From: Caryophanales bacterium
GTDB taxonomy: Bacteria; Bacillota; Bacilli; Bacillales; Bacillaceae_J
Direction of reading: 5' to 3'
NCBI GenBank assembly: GCA_012840465.1
Contig: DULJ01000048.1
Coordinates: 124,001-188,000 of the forward strand
Length of the DNA stretch: 64,000 nt
Positions 60,341 to 64,000 of this stretch are shown piece after piece; the first letter of the stretch is position 1, and each line of letters begins with the position of its first letter. The notes below the pieces were generated by a model. The model ran no database searches, was not told where the DNA came from, and was given only the letters and a program-made list of their open reading frames with translations. Both the position numbers and the translations under genes were made by a program.

Positions 60341-60794
60341 TTGTTTCTTTATTTCTTTTCATCATAATGATTTTTGTTCCCTCTTGTGTGATTGTACCGT
60401 TCTCATTTAATAACTGGACAAAGAAATGTATAATACCACGGTCTTTTTTTGTTTTACTTTCAATCTTCATGGAGATAGTAAACTTGGCATGTATATCATC
60501 TCCGATAAAAATTGGTGCTTTAAAATCCCAGTTCTTTATCCCTAAAAATGCTAAGGCAGAACCGTCAAAAATGCCTACCCTAGTCATCAAACCGTGACAA
60601 ATAGATATCCCTAATAAGCCCTGGGCAATTCTTTGACCAAAAATCGTTTCCTTAGCAAAAGCTTCACTTGTATGTAAGGGATTCATATCCCCTGACATCG
60701 TAGAAAATACAACAATATCTGTTTCCGTTATCGTTCTTGTTGGAGACACAAATTCGTCTCCAACATGTAGATCATCAAAATAGGCCGCACCCAT
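60336..60794 (-). CDS. MaoC-family (hot-dog) enoyl-CoA hydratase
   Basis: 152 residues, a single hot-dog domain with the hydratase motif FSTMSGDMNPLHTSEAFA (Asp and His catalytic pair) and GQRIAQGLLGISICHGLM. It adds water to enoyl-CoA or acts as an (R)-specific hydratase. ATG 60794 has GGAGGGG upstream; an earlier in-frame start at 60875 would overlap the preceding gene and is unlikely. It is the last gene of the second ACAD/kinase operon and has no counterpart in the first, where the ComB-like and liv genes are found instead. Confidence 0.85.
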   Translation of the reverse strand: MGAAYFDDLHVGDEFVSPTRTITETDIVVFSTMSGDMNPLHTSEAFAKETIFGQRIAQGLLGISICHGLMTRVGIFDGSALAFLGIKNWDFKAPIFIGDDIHAKFTISMKIESKTKKDRGIIHFFVQLLNENGTITQEGTKIIMMKRNKETI

Positions 60795-60846
60795 TTTTTC
60801 CCCTCCATTCTTTAAATTGTTTTCACAAAATTGTTTAAAAGTGCAA

Positions 60847-61992
60847 TTAAAGTTTGCTTTTTGCAATATCTTCAATGATTGTTTCTCTCTTTTGCAAATC
60901 TAATCTAGCTAAGCGAATTTCCTTGTACCATCTCTCCATAGGAAAATCACCTGCAAATCCGGCACCACCATAAATTTGCAAAGTATCATCGATAATTTTG
61001 GCTGCTGTATCCGTCGCAAACAATTTGGCCATTTTAACACGATTTGCACTGTCGCTCGCACCTTTATCTACTATTTTAGCAGCATCATAAACCATCAGCC
61101 TTGCAGCTTCTAAATATACAACTCCGTTCACCATCATTGTACGAATGGTAGGAAACTCAGCTAAAGGTTTCCCCCTTGTAATACGAATTGTTGCATAATC
61201 TTTTGCATATTGCAGCGCTCTAGCTGAAATACCTAAACATCTCGCACTGAGAAGAATTTGCGATTCAATTAACCACTGCTTTATCAATTGCTCTCCTTCT
61301 CCCACTGCACCAATTCTTCTACTATCATCAGCTACCAAATTATCAAAAACCAAATCATGGGTTTTTTGTACATCTATTAACACCGTTTCTTTAATTTTCG
61401 TAGCCTCATTCGCTTCCAAAATAAATAACGTTGGCTTTTTTTCTCCATTGTCATCAATACAGTTTACAAGGATTACACCAAAACTTGCTTGTTCCATTTT
61501 TTGAACATAAGCCTTTGTACCATTTATGATCCACCCATTGCCCTTTTTAACAGCCTGGCTATTAACTTTTTCAATATAATTGTCTTCTTGTTCTTCCCAA
61601 AGAGCGATAAAACAGCCCTTCCCTTGTTTTACCGCTGGCTTAACATATTTTTCAATCTGTTCCTCTGTACATTTTTCAAGAAATCTCGGCAATTCTTCAC
61701 CAAAAGCATCCCCTGCCGGATGATACAGTCCCAAGCGATGCTGTGCAGCCTCTTCATAGATTATACTTCTGTCATATAAAGATAGACCAGCACCGCCCCA
61801 CTCTTTCTTTGCTCCTAATGCTTTTAAGCCTATTGACCATGCTTTTTCCTGTAAGGAGGCAACTGTATCTTCGGAAAAAATTTGGACATATTCTTTTTGT
61901 GAATGTTCTAGCGGAGCCACTTGTTCTGTTATAAATGATTGCACTGTCTTTTTCAAAATCTCCAAATCTTTTTCAGCTAACAGCTCTTGCAT
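60847..61992 (-). CDS. Acyl-CoA dehydrogenase family protein (paralogue of 8535-9668)
   Basis: 381 residues, ACAD fold. It shares with the gene at 8535-9668 the segments GAKKEWGGAGLSLYDRS, KPAVKQGKGCFIALWEE, RITRGKPLAEFPTIRTM and GGAGFAGDFPMERWYKE. Because of this level of similarity they probably arose by duplication. ATG 61992 has GGAGG 8 bases upstream. It lies 31 bases after the kinase gene and 52 bases before the MaoC gene. Confidence 0.85.
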   Translation of the reverse strand: MQELLAEKDLEILKKTVQSFITEQVAPLEHSQKEYVQIFSEDTVASLQEKAWSIGLKALGAKKEWGGAGLSLYDRSIIYEEAAQHRLGLYHPAGDAFGEELPRFLEKCTEEQIEKYVKPAVKQGKGCFIALWEEQEDNYIEKVNSQAVKKGNGWIINGTKAYVQKMEQASFGVILVNCIDDNGEKKPTLFILEANEATKIKETVLIDVQKTHDLVFDNLVADDSRRIGAVGEGEQLIKQWLIESQILLSARCLGISARALQYAKDYATIRITRGKPLAEFPTIRTMMVNGVVYLEAARLMVYDAAKIVDKGASDSANRVKMAKLFATDTAAKIIDDTLQIYGGAGFAGDFPMERWYKEIRLARLDLQKRETIIEDIAKSKL

Positions 61993-62023
61993 GACATTTC
62001 CTCCAATCATTTATTATTCCATG

Positions 62024-63085
62024 TTATAAAATCTCATTATTTCGCGATCGCAATGATAGTTCAATTAAATTTACAACACCTTCACCTAATTCACGAAAGC
62101 GTTCATCCTTCGCTTCGCCAATTTTCCAGCGGTAATAGATTTGCTGAAGGATACCGGCGACTTTGTAAAAAGCGAATGCTAAATAAAAATCAATGTTGCT
62201 AACATCCCTGCCGCTCCGTTTGGAATATATTTCTAGCATTTCTCTTCTATTTGAAAATCCAAAATCAGTTTCTTTTGAGACAGATATTAGGCCTGTGTAC
62301 GGGTCACCTTCCTGTTCCCAGTAGGCAAGCATCGCTCCTACATCTGTCAACGGATCACCTATAGTACTTAATTCCCAATCAAATAAGCCGATGACTTGAC
62401 CTGGATTATCATTTGCAAACATCATATTATTCAACTTATAGTCACAGTGGACAATCGTTGGTTCGGGCGAATCAGGAATATGGTCCACGATCCACTTTTC
62501 AAGTTCTGCGACACCGGGAATTTCATCTGTTTTAGCATTGTTATATCGTTTAATCCAACCATGAACTTGACGACTTAAAAAGCCTTCCGGATATCCTAAT
62601 GGTGCAAGCCCTGCTTTTTTATAATCCACTTCATGTAATTTTGTTAGAGTATTTACAACTGCCTTCGAAATCAAATGACCAGATTCCGGAATGGTCTTAA
62701 ACTCCTCTGGCATGACCTTATCGATAACAATTCCATCCTTCTTTTCCATTATATAAAAATGGCGGTCCATAATATTTGGGTCTTCACAATATAGATAAGG
62801 CTTAGGAGCAAGTGGAAAACACTCGTTTAACCTTTGTAAAATTTCGAATTCCCTTTTCATATCATGGGCTTTCGGTGGAATTGGACCGAATGGAGGTCTT
62901 CTTAATACAGCCTTCCACTCTCCCATTCGAATAAAATAAGTTAAATTGGAATATCCAACCGAAAATTGTTCTACTTGAAGTGATGAATTATTTTCGACTA
63001 TATTTTGACTACGGAGAAAATTTTCAATTGCTTTCCAATCTAATTCAGTAACGGCACCTTTATGATTTGATTGTGCTTGGCTCAT
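62024..63085 (-). CDS. APH-type phosphotransferase (paralogue of 10404-11459)
   Basis: 353 residues with the catalytic loop IVHCDYKLNNMMFAND, metal site FDWELSTIGDPLTDVG and the N-lobe GYSNLTYFIRMGEWKAVLRR. Close to the first copy over its whole length. The ACAD10/11-type kinase assignment and possible 4-hydroxyacyl-CoA substrate apply as for that copy. It overlaps the ACAD11-like gene by 26 bases and has AAGGAGAGG upstream of its ATG. Confidence 0.88.
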   Translation of the reverse strand: MSQAQSNHKGAVTELDWKAIENFLRSQNIVENNSSLQVEQFSVGYSNLTYFIRMGEWKAVLRRPPFGPIPPKAHDMKREFEILQRLNECFPLAPKPYLYCEDPNIMDRHFYIMEKKDGIVIDKVMPEEFKTIPESGHLISKAVVNTLTKLHEVDYKKAGLAPLGYPEGFLSRQVHGWIKRYNNAKTDEIPGVAELEKWIVDHIPDSPEPTIVHCDYKLNNMMFANDNPGQVIGLFDWELSTIGDPLTDVGAMLAYWEQEGDPYTGLISVSKETDFGFSNRREMLEIYSKRSGRDVSNIDFYLAFAFYKVAGILQQIYYRWKIGEAKDERFRELGEGVVNLIELSLRSRNNEIL

Positions 63086-64000
63086 TGAACCTCTCCTTCT
63101 CTTTAAATTCTTTCAGCATTCCTCTGGCTACAACCATGCGGTGTACTTCATCCGCCCCATCATATATCCGCGCTGCACGAGCTTCACGATAAAGCCCTTC
63201 TAATGATAGGCTTGGTTTTAAACCATACATGCCAAGAGTTTGGATAGCCCGATCGAGAACGTTATTTAATACATTCGCTCCATAAAGTTTAATTAATGAT
63301 ACTTCTCTTCGAGCTTCATCACCTTGGTCCATTCTCCATGCAGCTTGCAGGGTCAGCAATCGTGATGCCTGAATCTCAGCTTCTGAATCAGCGATGAAAT
63401 TTTGGATAATTTGAGAGTCGGCAAGTGTTTTGTCTCCATCCTTCTTGCTTAACGAATATGAAATCATTTCATTGACAGCACGTCGGGCAACCCCTAACCA
63501 GCGCATTGCGTGGGTGATTCTTCCCGGTCCTAAGCGAAGTTGGGCTAGCTTGAAGCCTTCCCCGCGCATGCCAAGCATGCTTTCCTCAGATACCCGGCAA
63601 TTATTAAAAATTACTTCACAGTGTCCTCCAGGATAGTGGTCTCCTAAGACAGGAACTTCACGCACAACTTCGAATCCGGGATTATCTGTTTCGACGATGA
63701 ACAAACTTGTTCTTTTATGTTTTTCAGCTTCAGGGTCCGTTACAACCATCGCAATACAAAAAGCGGCACCCACCGCTCCCGTTGTATACCACTTATGAGC
63801 ATTAATCACCCATTCCTTTCCTTCTTTAACCGCTTTTCCTTGAAGCGTCGTTGGATCAGAGCCGGACACTTCAGGCTCTGTCATTCCAAAACAAGAGCGA
63901 ACATCTCCGTCTGCTAAAGGCCTTAAATAGCGCTCTTTTTGCTCCGGAGTGGCTGCGTGTAATAAAATCTCGCCATTTCCTGCATCCGGTGCCATGGATC
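63060..64000 (-). CDS. ACAD11-like acyl-CoA dehydrogenase, 5' end outside window
   Basis: About 313 residues of the C-terminal three quarters are visible. Landmarks MAPDAGNGEILLHAAT, CFGMTEPEVSGSDP, RLGPGRITHAMRWLGVA and RIYDGADEVHRMVVA match the copy at 11459-12664 almost residue for residue. The frame continues to the right edge (Ser before the Met at 63995), so the true start lies beyond 64000. It is the first or an early gene of the second ACAD/kinase operon. Confidence 0.9.
   Translation of the reverse strand, partial: SMAPDAGNGEILLHAATPEQKERYLRPLADGDVRSCFGMTEPEVSGSDPTTLQGKAVKEGKEWVINAHKWYTTGAVGAAFCIAMVVTDPEAEKHKRTSLFIVETDNPGFEVVREVPVLGDHYPGGHCEVIFNNCRVSEESMLGMRGEGFKLAQLRLGPGRITHAMRWLGVARRAVNEMISYSLSKKDGDKTLADSQIIQNFIADSEAEIQASRLLTLQAAWRMDQGDEARREVSLIKLYGANVLNNVLDRAIQTLGMYGLKPSLSLEGLYREARAARIYDGADEVHRMVVARGMLKEFKEKERFNEPSTIKS

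Noticed and set aside
60169-60597. Plus-strand frame of 142 codons overlapping the MaoC gene
   Set aside because: Only the first part looks like protein; the rest is antisense to the conserved MaoC hydratase. It was kept only as a short pseudogene fragment.
1-64000. tRNA, rRNA, CRISPR arrays, prophage or toxin-antitoxin genes
   Set aside because: No cloverleaf-like segment, regular repeat array, integrase, phage structural gene or paired small toxin genes were seen on either strand.

Overview
The window looks like a chromosomal segment of a low-GC Gram-positive bacterium of the Bacillaceae. The support is strong AGGAGG-type ribosome binding sites, tightly packed overlapping operons, a cobalamin operon in the Bacillus megaterium style (CbiH with a C-terminal 4Fe-4S domain, CbiX with a His-rich tail), and a ycsF/ycsG/ycsI/kipI/kipA/kipR locus as known from Bacillus subtilis. 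No rRNA, tRNA, CRISPR or intact transposon was seen. Almost all genes lie on the minus strand. The plus-strand exceptions are a GntR regulator, pxpB-pxpC and one decayed fragment.

Region 1 (1-14 kb) is a CoA-thioester catabolic region under sigma-54 control. A PAS-AAA-Fis activator at about 7-8.4 kb sits among four near-consensus sigma-54 promoters. These drive (a) livHMGFJ with a 3-hydroxyacyl-CoA dehydrogenase, an SDR and an acyl-CoA ligase; (b) an operon of an ACAD11-like acyl-CoA dehydrogenase, a stand-alone APH-type kinase, a ComB-like phosphatase and a second acyl-CoA dehydrogenase; and (c) a monocistronic SDR. The kinase plus dehydrogenase pair recalls the 4-hydroxyacyl-CoA pathway (LvaA/LvaC of Pseudomonas, ACAD10/11 of animals). 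A paralogous copy with a MaoC hydratase lies at 60.3-64 kb.

Region 2 (14-31.8 kb) starts with rmuC and a flavin monooxygenase/PPOX pair. It continues with a cluster that resembles proteobacterial aniline dioxygenase operons: a glutamine-synthetase-like gamma-glutamyl ligase, a class II glutamine amidotransferase-like protein, Rieske oxygenase alpha and beta subunits, an SDR and an acyl-CoA-dehydrogenase-like flavoprotein. Upstream in the same direction lie an NCS1 permease, a hydantoinase/oxoprolinase A/B pair and a peptidase-M24-fold protein that has lost metal ligands. A divergent GntR/FadR regulator faces this set. This is the most unusual system in the window: a putative gamma-glutamylation-dependent amine or N-heterocycle degradation route in a Firmicute.

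Region 3 (31.8-37.5 kb) is the 5-oxoproline (pyroglutamate) locus: a DUF1445 protein, an NRAMP-related transporter without the canonical metal motifs, pxpA, and divergent pxpB-pxpC. The IclR regulator (kipR position) is translationally coupled to the last gene of the neighbouring B12 operon.

Region 4 (36.8-60.0 kb) is a very long cobalamin operon. It runs from a cobalamin riboswitch with a terminator through the cobalt ECF transporter cbiMNQO and every corrin-ring gene (cbiH60-X-J-C-D-ET-L-F-G-A-P) to cobT, sirC (apparent CTG start), SUMT, btuR, cobD, cobU, cobS, cobC, cbiB and pduX. All steps from uroporphyrinogen III to adenosylcobalamin appear to be present except synthesis of the lower-ligand base.
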